64,000 nt of DNA from an uncultured bacterium. GTDB lineage: Bacteria; Spirochaetota; Leptospiria; Leptospirales; Leptonemataceae. Position 1 is the stretch's first letter. Each line of letters starts with the position of its first letter. Made by a program: the position numbers and the translations under genes. Under the pieces are notes generated by a model, which was not told where the DNA came from, ran no database searches, and saw only the letters and a list, made by a program, of their open reading frames with translations. Positions 53,678 to 62,397 of this stretch are shown one piece after another. The DNA lies in contig CALFVU010000008.1 of the NCBI GenBank assembly GCA_937928085.1, positions 124,001 through 188,000 on the forward strand, in the 5' to 3' direction.

Positions 53678-54437
53678 ATAAAATAATTTTGATTAAGTCT
53701 GGATTATATAAGTTTCGGTTAGCAATTAAAAACTGTATATCTTTGTGATCAATAATAATATCATTGAAATTCAACGTTTTTTTCGTATAGATGATATATG
53801 GATTATCTAATTTGTTATCTTTATAAAAAGGAGTATCGCTATGATCACTTCTATAAAAGGTGTTCTTTTTTGATGGTAAAATTAAAATTAGTTTTCCGTT
53901 ACTGGAATAAATTTTTAATCGTAATGCGGGTTTAAATATTTCTTTATTGATGTAGATCAAAATACCTTTAAAATATCTCTCTTTTCTTATTGGAAACACA
54001 TATGATTCTTTTAGATCTTCGTTTTCTTTTTGGGCAGGAAGATAATATTCAAAAAAATCTAAAAATGCAAAAGAAAGTGTATAAGTAATCGTATTTAAGT
54101 ATTTAATTTTTTTTTCTATCCTTATATGTTCGGGAACATAATACATAATTTTTTTAAACTGTTCATCTTCTTGTATTTTATTTTTTACAGTAATTGTAGA
54201 TTCAAAATATAAATCATAAATGGCTAAATATAAATTATGCAATGCTTTTTCGTAAGTTTCTTTTTCAGTTTTATCCAAGTTTCCGCTTTCTCCAAATAAA
54301 GAATATTCAGAATATATAATTCCTTTTGTCCAATTGATTTTTACATTTCCGTTTATCTGGATTAAATCCGAGTCGGTTTTTGGTAAAATCGAATTATAAG
54401 TAAAAAGAAAAATAAAGAAAATTTTTTTAAGATTCAT
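53664..54437 (-). CDS. Unknown exported protein between LPS and helicase genes
   Basis: A 257-residue protein with a signal peptide (about 1-19) and no family that I recognise. It has several beta segments (INWTKGIIYSEYSL), an alpha/beta middle with IRIEKKIKYLNTITYTLSFAFLDFFEYYLPAQKENED, and a C-terminal part with ILIYINKEIFKPALRLKIYS. It is likely periplasmic. It overlaps rfaE1 by 14 nt and the helicase gene by 11 nt, so all are in one transcript. The links probably reflect gene order rather than a joint function. Confidence 0.65.
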   Translation of the reverse strand: MNLKKIFFIFLFTYNSILPKTDSDLIQINGNVKINWTKGIIYSEYSLFGESGNLDKTEKETYEKALHNLYLAIYDLYFESTITVKNKIQEDEQFKKIMYYVPEHIRIEKKIKYLNTITYTLSFAFLDFFEYYLPAQKENEDLKESYVFPIRKERYFKGILIYINKEIFKPALRLKIYSSNGKLILILPSKKNTFYRSDHSDTPFYKDNKLDNPYIIYTKKTLNFNDIIIDHKDIQFLIANRNLYNPDLIKIILYDNE

Positions 54438-56394
54438 AAATTAAAGTTTCGTAATCTCTTTTTAAATCGGTAAAATGATTATAAATCTTAAAATTTTTTA
54501 GATATTCAAAAACAATTTTACCATAGCTTTTAGTATAAATTCTTGAATCTAAAATACAAATTATGCCTTTGTCTTTTTCTGAGCGAATGATTCTTCCCAT
54601 TCCTTGTTTTAATTTTATTAACATATCGGGGAAAAACACATCCATAAACCCATTTGTGCTATTTTTCTCCATTAAACTGGACATTATAGGTTCTGAAGGA
54701 ACAGAAAACGGTAATTTTACTAGAATAATACATTTTAATTTGTGATTAGGTATATCAATACCTTGTCTAAAACTATTTAATCCAAGTAGTATACTATTGT
54801 TTTTTTCTAAAAATTTCTGTAATGATTTTTGTATTCCTTCTTCCTGAGAGATGATTTCCATTTCTAAAGAAATGTTACAGAGTTTATTTAATAAAATTTT
54901 TTGTATTTGTTGTAGGTTTTTTTTAGATGTAAAAAGAATTAAAGTTTTTCCTTTTGTTAGTTCGACCAGTTGTAGAATTTCATTCGAGCATTCTTCAAGA
55001 TATGAATTTGAATTTGGTTCACTTATATGGGGGATATAAACAAGTGCTTGATTTTTTATATTAAAAGGAGAAGGAATGCATGTAGTTTCTACTTGATGAG
55101 GTTCTAATCCTATTTTTTTTATATAAAAATCAAAGTTATGATTTGTAGATAAGGTTGCTGAAAGAAAAATAGTAGAATTCATTTTGTAAATCAAATATTC
55201 CCGAATATAATCTCCTACATCGATTGGAGCAATACAAAAACGAATATCATTAGAAGTTTTTTCTAAATAATGTACGTAATTGTTTTTTGGACCATCATAA
55301 AATTGATTCAATATATAAAGAATTTTATCAAGTTTTTCTATGGCATGTTTGAATATTACTTCTTTTTTATTTTTTTGTATTTTTTGTGTTGAAACATCAA
55401 AAGTGGAACTTAAATTAAAAAAAGAATGTATTGCTTGTAAATGAGTATTAAAATCTTTTTTCAACTTTTCTAACGTATTAATAAATTTAAATAAACCTTT
55501 TATGTTAAAAGAGTTAGAAATTTTACAACGTGTTTCTTGACTTAAATCAAAATTTTTTAATAAAAATTGATCTACTGTATTATAAAAATTAGATAATTGA
55601 TTTTGCAAAATATCTCCTATATTAAGCTTTTTCATTAATGTAAAAAATTCATTGAAAGAAAAAGATTCTGTAATAGTTTCTCTTAAAATGTCTGGGAAAA
55701 AATGTGCTTCGTCTATAATCGCAATGTGAAATGTTGGTAGAATATTTTCTTTTAATAAATGCATACTAAGTAAATGGTGGTTTGTTATTAAAATTTTTGA
55801 CTGTTTCCATTTTTCTTTTTCGATATAATAAAAACATTCAGAGTAGTAATTGCATAAATTAATTAAACAATCTTCTGTATTTCTTTGTATGTTTTGTAAA
55901 AAATCTTTTGGTAGTTCTTTATCGTATAGTGCTAAAATTCCACTTGAATTTTTGCTTAACCAGTTTATAAAATTTTTTATTTTTTGAGATTTTTGTTTAG
56001 TTTCTTTAGATTCAAGATATTCCTCTAACTTTAATGAACAAACATAATTATTCGAACCAAAACAAACATAAGAACTAAAATCAAAATTTAGAATTTTTTT
56101 TAGAAGGGGGATATCTCTAAAATAAATTTGATTTTGTAAAGTTTTTGTTTCTGTACTAATTAGAATTTTTAATTCCTCATTTTCTTGATTTCTTAAATAC
56201 GTAATAACAGGTACTAAATAAGAAAAAGTTTTTCCTGTTCCGGTTCCAGCTTCTGCTATTAAACAAGAATGGTTATTAAAAGAATTATAAATTTTATTTA
56301 CCAGTTCTAGTTGGGATTCTCTAAATGTATAATTAGGAAGATATTTTTTCCAAAGATTTTCGTTTTGAAAAATTTCTTTAAGAAAAAGTTCCAT
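54427..56394 (-). CDS. DinG-like superfamily 2 DNA helicase
   Basis: A 655-residue XPD/DinG-type 5'-3' helicase, acting in DNA repair or R-loop removal. Walker A is AGTGTGKT at 49-56; DEAH is at 228-231; motif VI is GMGRIIRSEKDKG near 605-617. Four Cys (119, 176, 181, 187) occur with the same spacing as the iron-sulfur cluster ligands of DinG (the last three are C-x4-C-x5-C), so an FeS cluster is probable. It lacks an exonuclease domain. E. coli YoaA is an alternative, but overall architecture favours DinG/YoaA in general. Confidence 0.85.
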   Translation of the reverse strand: MELFLKEIFQNENLWKKYLPNYTFRESQLELVNKIYNSFNNHSCLIAEAGTGTGKTFSYLVPVITYLRNQENEELKILISTETKTLQNQIYFRDIPLLKKILNFDFSSYVCFGSNNYVCSLKLEEYLESKETKQKSQKIKNFINWLSKNSSGILALYDKELPKDFLQNIQRNTEDCLINLCNYYSECFYYIEKEKWKQSKILITNHHLLSMHLLKENILPTFHIAIIDEAHFFPDILRETITESFSFNEFFTLMKKLNIGDILQNQLSNFYNTVDQFLLKNFDLSQETRCKISNSFNIKGLFKFINTLEKLKKDFNTHLQAIHSFFNLSSTFDVSTQKIQKNKKEVIFKHAIEKLDKILYILNQFYDGPKNNYVHYLEKTSNDIRFCIAPIDVGDYIREYLIYKMNSTIFLSATLSTNHNFDFYIKKIGLEPHQVETTCIPSPFNIKNQALVYIPHISEPNSNSYLEECSNEILQLVELTKGKTLILFTSKKNLQQIQKILLNKLCNISLEMEIISQEEGIQKSLQKFLEKNNSILLGLNSFRQGIDIPNHKLKCIILVKLPFSVPSEPIMSSLMEKNSTNGFMDVFFPDMLIKLKQGMGRIIRSEKDKGIICILDSRIYTKSYGKIVFEYLKNFKIYNHFTDLKRDYETLIYES

Positions 56395-56836
56395 CCAAAT
56401 GTATTAAATATTTTAATTTTAAAGCAGGTTTGTATTGAGAATCAATTTTCAAGCATAGATTTATGTATTGTATAGCTCGCTCTTTTCGATTTAAAATAAA
56501 AAAAATCTTACTTAAAAAGTAAAACAAATTTTTTTTTTCATTTGGATTTGCATAAGGCAATGTCTTATGTGCCCATTTAATGGCTTTTTTAAATTCTTGA
56601 TTTTTGATTAACATTTTGATCATTAGTATTCTTAAGGTAATATTTCTTTTATCTCTTAATATGAATTTATATAAGATTTTTTGTATATGATTTTGATCTT
56701 TAACTTTATACAATACCATTTTTAGATGAGGGATTGGTATCTGGAAAATCATTTCTGTTTCTAATAAATGATACAAATAATAGTGTAGAGAATTCAAATT
56801 TTGATAAATATAAAAATTTTGATTAGATTCTTTCAT
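56378..56836 (-). CDS. Small TPR-like helical protein
   Basis: A 152-residue protein starting at ATG 56836. It is all helical and its second half resembles two TPR units (EFKKAIKWAHKTLPYANP and KERAIQYINLCLKIDSQYKPAL), with no signal peptide. It overlaps the helicase gene by 17 nt and is 43 nt from the dxs stop. An earlier TTG at 56872 would add residues of low-complexity character and is less likely. It probably forms a protein-binding pad, with unknown partner. Confidence 0.6.
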   Translation of the reverse strand: MKESNQNFYIYQNLNSLHYYLYHLLETEMIFQIPIPHLKMVLYKVKDQNHIQKILYKFILRDKRNITLRILMIKMLIKNQEFKKAIKWAHKTLPYANPNEKKNLFYFLSKIFFILNRKERAIQYINLCLKIDSQYKPALKLKYLIHLDGTFS

Positions 56837-56879
56837 ATGTATAAAAAAAAATTTATAAGAATAAAAGTACAAGTATTTT

Positions 56880-58799
56880 TTATGTACTTGCTATTTTTTT
56901 GAATGAATTTAATATACTTTCTTTTATTTTGTATGGACTTATACCATAGTGATCCATAATTTCTTTTCTTGTTCCATGTTCGATGGGAACGGAAGGAAAA
57001 GCAAAAGTTTTTAGATGTTTACTTTTTGATTCTTTTGATAATTGTTCTAAAATACATTGGGAAGCACTTGCAAATTCGTAAGAGTCTTCAATAAAAATAA
57101 AAGCATCACTTTTTGAAATAATCTTTTCTAAAGAGATCAGATCTACTGGTTTAACCCAACGAATTGCACATACTACCGAAGAAATCTGTATATTTTGTAA
57201 CTCTTTTTGAATCTGGATACCTATTTCTCTTGTAATTCCTATAGTTAAAATAGCTATCTGATATTTGGGGAGATCCTCTAAAAAAATCATTTCTGGTGTT
57301 ATATCTTTTACATCTACATTCAGTGATAAAATTGATAAAGGTTCTTCTGCTTTTGGAAATCTAATGGCAATAGGTGAATTGTCATATTCTTCCATATAGA
57401 ATAAAAAGTTTCTAAGTTCTGCCCCATTAGCAGGAGCATAAATTTTAATATTAGGAATTGCATACAAAAAACCTAAATCGTAAAGTCCCTGATGGGTTTC
57501 TCCATCAGGACCTACACATCCTCCCCGATCAATTACAAATCGAACTGGCAAATTCATTAGTGCTACATCTTGAATTACTTGATCTATGGCTCTATTTAAA
57601 AAAGTTGAATAAATACACATATACGGAATCATTCCACCAGAAGCTAGTGCTCCGGAGAAAGTAACAGCATGTTGTTCAGCAATTCCAACATCAAATACTC
57701 TGTTCGGAAATTTATTATATAATTCTCTTAGACCTGAACCTTCAATCATTGCTGGAGTGATAGCCACAGCTCTTTCATTTTTTCTGAAAATTTCTAATAA
57801 AGTTTTACCTACTATTTCGCTAAAACTGATTGTATTTTTAATTTTATTCGAAGGATGATTTCCATTATTTTTATCTATTTTCGAAATACTGTGGTATTCA
57901 ATGGGATCTTTTTCTGCAGGTTGAAATCCTTTTCCTTTTTGAGTTAATACATGCAAAAGAATCGGACCTTTTATATTTTTGACTCTAGAAAGCACATCAA
58001 TTAAATCTTTTAAGTTATGTCCGTTGATTGGTCCAATGTATCGAAAACCAAAGTCTTCAAATAAACTGCCGGGTAATAAAAAATCTTTAACAGCTTTTTC
58101 GAATTTTTCAGAAAAAAGTTTTAATGCTGAACTTAGAATTGGCATCCAATATACAAACTGATACCATCTTTTTCGCCATTTATTATAAAACTGGGATGTC
58201 ACGATTTTATTTAAATATTGATTGATTGCACCTACATTTTTTGAAATAGACATATCGTTATCATTTAAAATCACAAGACAATCGGTTTGTAGATGTCCCC
58301 CATGGTTTAAAGCCTCGAATGCCATTCCGCAACCTATAGAAGCATCTCCAATTACTGCTATACATTTATAATTTTCTTTTTTTAAGTCTCGAGCTATTGC
58401 TTCTCCTAAAAGTTGAGAAATCGATGTTCCAGCATGACCAGTGTTATACAAATCATAAATAGACTCTTCTCTTTTAGGAAAACCTGATAACCCTTTGAAT
58501 TTTCGAATCGTAGGAAGTCGTTCTTTTCTTCCAGTTAAAATTTTATGGGGATAAATTTGATGTCCCACATCCCATATCAATTTATCTCTTGGTGTATCGA
58601 AAACATAGTGCAGAGCAATTGTTAATTCAACAACTCCTAAATTAGAAGCAAAGTGACCTCCTACTTCTGTTACTGTTTCAATGATGTAGTTTCGAACTTC
58701 TTGGCTTAACTGTTGTAGTTCGGCTAATTTGAATTTTCGTATATCTTCAGGTTTTTCTATGCTGCTCAATAGGGGGTATTGTTTTTTTTTGATTTCCAT
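56880..58799 (-). CDS. dxs: 1-deoxy-D-xylulose-5-phosphate synthase
   Basis: Makes DXP from pyruvate and glyceraldehyde 3-phosphate, the entry to the non-mevalonate isoprenoid route and to thiamin and pyridoxal. The 639-residue length is typical. Landmarks are the thiamin-pyrophosphate motif AVIGDASIGCGMAFEAL with NDNDMSIS, HIYPHKILTGR near the start, RGGCVGPDGETHQGLYD, and DVGIAEQHAVTFSGALA. All catalytic His and Glu residues seem present. Located 8 nt after the cyclase gene, but isoprenoid and cAMP roles have no obvious tie. Confidence 0.97.
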   Translation of the reverse strand: MEIKKKQYPLLSSIEKPEDIRKFKLAELQQLSQEVRNYIIETVTEVGGHFASNLGVVELTIALHYVFDTPRDKLIWDVGHQIYPHKILTGRKERLPTIRKFKGLSGFPKREESIYDLYNTGHAGTSISQLLGEAIARDLKKENYKCIAVIGDASIGCGMAFEALNHGGHLQTDCLVILNDNDMSISKNVGAINQYLNKIVTSQFYNKWRKRWYQFVYWMPILSSALKLFSEKFEKAVKDFLLPGSLFEDFGFRYIGPINGHNLKDLIDVLSRVKNIKGPILLHVLTQKGKGFQPAEKDPIEYHSISKIDKNNGNHPSNKIKNTISFSEIVGKTLLEIFRKNERAVAITPAMIEGSGLRELYNKFPNRVFDVGIAEQHAVTFSGALASGGMIPYMCIYSTFLNRAIDQVIQDVALMNLPVRFVIDRGGCVGPDGETHQGLYDLGFLYAIPNIKIYAPANGAELRNFLFYMEEYDNSPIAIRFPKAEEPLSILSLNVDVKDITPEMIFLEDLPKYQIAILTIGITREIGIQIQKELQNIQISSVVCAIRWVKPVDLISLEKIISKSDAFIFIEDSYEFASASQCILEQLSKESKSKHLKTFAFPSVPIEHGTRKEIMDHYGISPYKIKESILNSFKKIAST

Positions 58800-58807
58800 A
58801 TAATTCT

Positions 58808-61501
58808 CTATTTTTTTTGTGTTAATTTTAGTTTTTCGAAATCCTCTTCATTTACTAATCCCATTAATTCATAAATTCTTACTGGTTCTAGTTTTCCTTT
58901 TACTCTAACCAAATCTAATTCTCTTGCATAAACTCTATCTTTTACTCTCTCATAAGTAAATTCAGAAATACAAATTTGGACACCATAAATTTTTGTAATT
59001 CCTTCTAATCGAGAACCTAAATTGACAGTATCTCCCATTAGGGTATAGTCCATTCTTCTACTAGACCCCATATTTCCAACAACAGCTGGCCCAGTATTGA
59101 TTCCTATTCCAATATAAATTACAGGTATATTCTTTTCTTTCCATCGTAACTGTAATTCTTTTAATTTTTCTGCTTGTGCAAGAGCTGCAACACAAGCATA
59201 ATATGCATGATCATCATTTGGTATTGGTGCACCCCAAAATGCCATAATAGCATCTCCCATGTATTTATCAATAGTTCCTTTGTAGTCAATAATCAATTCT
59301 GTCATTTCGGAAAGGTATTCATTTAAAAGATTGACTAGCTCTTCGGGAGATAGTCTTTCTGAAATTGTAGTAAAACCCCGAACATCAGAAAAAAATACAG
59401 TAACTTCTTTTCTGGAACCTCCTAAAGTGATAGCATCAGGATTATTCAAAAGTTCTTCTACAACATCTTTAGATACGAATTTTGAAAAAGTAGTGCGAAT
59501 AAATTTAACATTTTCTTCTTCTGTAAGAGCTTTAAATCCTATAAAAGCAATTAATTGTGTAAATTGTGACAAAATAACAGTTGGAAAAATATGAAGATAA
59601 TTTAAAATATGAAAAGTAAAAAATAAAGTAAATATTGTATAAAAAATTGCAAAAGAAATCAACAGTATATAGTTATATATCGTTTTTACTAAGGGATGAT
59701 AAAGTCCCATCACCAAACTAATTCCTAAAAGAATGAAAAAATCTAACCAAGGGGGTGCGGTTTTTGCGAAATCTTGATTTAGAATTGTATTGATAGCATA
59801 TGCATGGTGTTCAATACCTGCCATATCTCCATAAGGAGATAAATGTATATCTTTCGCTGTAGCTACGCCTGTAGCGTAATACATAGCTACTAAAGTAATT
59901 TTATCTTTATATATAACACTTAATTCATCAGTTTGTAATTCTAGGATTTCTAAAATCTCTCGAGTTTTAAAACAATACCTTCCACCTCTAAAATTAATAT
60001 TCATTTTGCCTGTTAAATCTATTGGGATTAGAATTTCTCTTTCTGGATTTGGTTTTGCCATAATATCGAATTCTTTCATTTCTAAAGTAGATAAGTCTAA
60101 TTTTTGTCTTTTTTTCTCTGGGATGTTTTTTAATTTTACATATCCTTCTAAGAAGTCTACCTCTACATCTTTTTTTATATCAATTCCAAAATAGTTTACT
60201 GCTGCTACTAAATCGATACCTGGATAAAAATAATCATCTTTATTCGGATCATAATCAGGATATTGTAATCGAATTGTATTTACAATTCTCGCAACAAGGG
60301 GAACTTGCCGATTTACTCCTGTATCTGGTTTTAAAATGTTTGCATATCCCATTCCATCTAGGTATTGTGCAATTTTTTCTACGGGGGGTACAGGCAATTT
60401 TGCCCATACATATGCATATTGTCCATTTTTAATATTGGATAACCTTTCTTTTTTATTTAATATTTCAAGTCTTTGTTCTAAATTCACAATTTTAGAGCGA
60501 GATTCATCTGTAGTTTCTAAGGGATAGTCAGAAATTACTTTGTTTTGTTTATTCTTAAAAGCTTCTGATAAAATATCTACTTGTTTAACTAATTTTTGAT
60601 TTTTTGTAATAGGAATACAGTTAAATAAAATACCACAGTTACTCCCTCCATAAACACCCTTGTTATCTAAAAAGCTAATGTCAAAAAGTAAAATATTGTT
60701 TTCGGCTTTAGAAAGCTTATTGCTTAATTCAGCATAAATCCCCCAATCAATAGGCCAGTTTCCTTGTAATTTTTCTAAAGTAAGATTTGTAATGCCAATA
60801 ATTTCAATATCATCTCTGACTAAGGGGGGATTCGGAGCCATAGCAGAAATTTTTCTACCAGATTCATCATAAGGAGCCTGACAATAAGGTAAGCCGGACT
60901 CGGCATGAATAGAATTTCCGGGATTTCTTAGCCATTGGTATTTTAGTGAATGAAAAGTCTCTTCTAAATAAAGAAAAAAAGGAAACTTTATAAATAAAAC
61001 ACCAAAAGTAAAAGCCAATGCATTGCTTAATAAAAGGCTACTTAAAAGTTCTTTTTGAAATTTAAAATAAACAATGATTTTATAAATAAAATAACTAGAA
61101 ATGATGATAAAAAAATAGCTAATCCATAATAAAAAAGTAAATAAATTGGGAGTAAGGTATGATAAGAATGGCAAAATCGATTCTATTTGATAAAAAATGC
61201 TATCAACTTTTTGAAATAATAAAAATATAAAAATAACCATAGAAACCAAAAAAACGCTTATCCAGAAAATTATAGAAAAAGTGATTTTTTTATTATTAAA
61301 TTTGAGTAGTTTCTCGCTTAGTAAAAAGCAAAAACCCGAGATATATAAACCCAATACAATAGTAAAATATGTTTCTCTTAAAAAAACCGCAAATTGAACT
61401 AAAAAGTTACTTTTTAGTTGTATAAGTAAAAAAAAGATTATTGGTAGAGATATTGTCAAAAAGATGGCTAAGACAAGTAAAATCTTAGAAAGTCGCTTCA
61501 T
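58808..61501 (-). CDS. CHASE2-domain adenylate cyclase
   Basis: An 897-residue membrane receptor cyclase producing cAMP. Four or five helices at the N-terminus (up to about 180) precede a long extracytoplasmic CHASE2 domain (about 195-570); three more helices follow at about 580-650, then a linker and a class III catalytic domain (about 690-880). The cyclase has FSDVRGFT (metal Asp), IDKYMGDAIMAFWG (Lys and second Asp), and DYTLMGDTVNLGSRLEG, in which the Asp-Thr pair selects adenine and Asn/Arg stabilise the transition state. All are intact, so it should be active. The extra N-terminal helices beyond the usual single one before CHASE2 are unusual. An AAAGG lies about 9 nt upstream. Confidence 0.93.
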   Translation of the reverse strand: MKRLSKILLVLAIFLTISLPIIFFLLIQLKSNFLVQFAVFLRETYFTIVLGLYISGFCFLLSEKLLKFNNKKITFSIIFWISVFLVSMVIFIFLLFQKVDSIFYQIESILPFLSYLTPNLFTFLLWISYFFIIISSYFIYKIIVYFKFQKELLSSLLLSNALAFTFGVLFIKFPFFLYLEETFHSLKYQWLRNPGNSIHAESGLPYCQAPYDESGRKISAMAPNPPLVRDDIEIIGITNLTLEKLQGNWPIDWGIYAELSNKLSKAENNILLFDISFLDNKGVYGGSNCGILFNCIPITKNQKLVKQVDILSEAFKNKQNKVISDYPLETTDESRSKIVNLEQRLEILNKKERLSNIKNGQYAYVWAKLPVPPVEKIAQYLDGMGYANILKPDTGVNRQVPLVARIVNTIRLQYPDYDPNKDDYFYPGIDLVAAVNYFGIDIKKDVEVDFLEGYVKLKNIPEKKRQKLDLSTLEMKEFDIMAKPNPEREILIPIDLTGKMNINFRGGRYCFKTREILEILELQTDELSVIYKDKITLVAMYYATGVATAKDIHLSPYGDMAGIEHHAYAINTILNQDFAKTAPPWLDFFILLGISLVMGLYHPLVKTIYNYILLISFAIFYTIFTLFFTFHILNYLHIFPTVILSQFTQLIAFIGFKALTEEENVKFIRTTFSKFVSKDVVEELLNNPDAITLGGSRKEVTVFFSDVRGFTTISERLSPEELVNLLNEYLSEMTELIIDYKGTIDKYMGDAIMAFWGAPIPNDDHAYYACVAALAQAEKLKELQLRWKEKNIPVIYIGIGINTGPAVVGNMGSSRRMDYTLMGDTVNLGSRLEGITKIYGVQICISEFTYERVKDRVYARELDLVRVKGKLEPVRIYELMGLVNEEDFEKLKLTQKK

Positions 61502-61527
61502 TTTAGTTAACCTTTAATAATTACTAA

Positions 61528-62397
61528 TTAACTTAAAAATAATGAGTCAACAAATTTTTTAGTCGATAGATAAATTTCCTCTGCTATTTTAGCTTTTGTT
61601 TCTTTTTGTAAAGGTTTTTCTGGTGGTAATCTTTCTTCGATTAGTCTATGAAAAAAACTTCCTACAATAATACCATCAAATATTTTTTTTAATATACTTG
61701 ATTGCTCGGGTTTATGAATACCAAATCCAGCAAAAATAGGTAAATTTGTAAATTTTCTTAATGTTTGAATTTTATTTTCATAATCCTGAATGGTGCTAAA
61801 ATCACGAAATCCAGTTACTCCTAACGATGTGATATAGTATACAAAGCCTTTTCCTTTTGATAAAATCATAGCTGCTCTAGATTTCTCTGTATTAGGAGCA
61901 ATCATAGGTATAATACTGATAGGTAAGTTTTGTTTTTCGATTTGTTCTGATATTTCTAAAAACTCTTTTGAATCAAACGGAAGATCTGGAATTACAAATC
62001 CCCGAATTCCCATTTCAGATGATTTTTTTAAAAAGTACTCTCCTGTGAATGTATTTTTTTCTTTTTTGTATCGAAAAATTGGATTAAAATACGTCAAATA
62101 TATTAAGGCAATATCTTCTTGTTGAGAGTGGATTTTTTGAGTTATTTCAAATATAGTTTCTAAAGAAAAGTCTTGATTTTTTGCAGATCGCACCATTGCT
62201 TTTTGTATGATAGGACCATCAGCAGTAGGATCAGAAAAAGGGATACCCAATTCTAAAACATGAGCTCCCCCAAAAATCAAAGCTTTAGCAAATTCTAGAG
62301 AAGATTCAAAGTCTGGATCTCCTAAAGTCAAATAAGGCATGAATAAGCAAGTTTTTTTTTCTTTTTTGATATTTTGTAATTTTAAAGATAAATTCAT
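61528..62397 (-). CDS. trpA: Tryptophan synthase alpha subunit
   Basis: Cleaves indole-3-glycerol phosphate to indole and glyceraldehyde 3-phosphate in the last step of tryptophan synthesis. The 289-residue TIM barrel has FMPYLTLGDPDF near the start, catalytic Glu49 (LELG) and Asp60 (DPTADGP) at the numbering of the E. coli and Salmonella enzymes, a GIRGFVIPDLPFD loop, and GFGI near the phosphate site. trpB is not in the window. Its ATG overlaps the secA stop (ATGA), an unusual pairing of amino acid synthesis and protein export. Confidence 0.97.
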   Translation of the reverse strand: MNLSLKLQNIKKEKKTCLFMPYLTLGDPDFESSLEFAKALIFGGAHVLELGIPFSDPTADGPIIQKAMVRSAKNQDFSLETIFEITQKIHSQQEDIALIYLTYFNPIFRYKKEKNTFTGEYFLKKSSEMGIRGFVIPDLPFDSKEFLEISEQIEKQNLPISIIPMIAPNTEKSRAAMILSKGKGFVYYITSLGVTGFRDFSTIQDYENKIQTLRKFTNLPIFAGFGIHKPEQSSILKKIFDGIIVGSFFHRLIEERLPPEKPLQKETKAKIAEEIYLSTKKFVDSLFLS

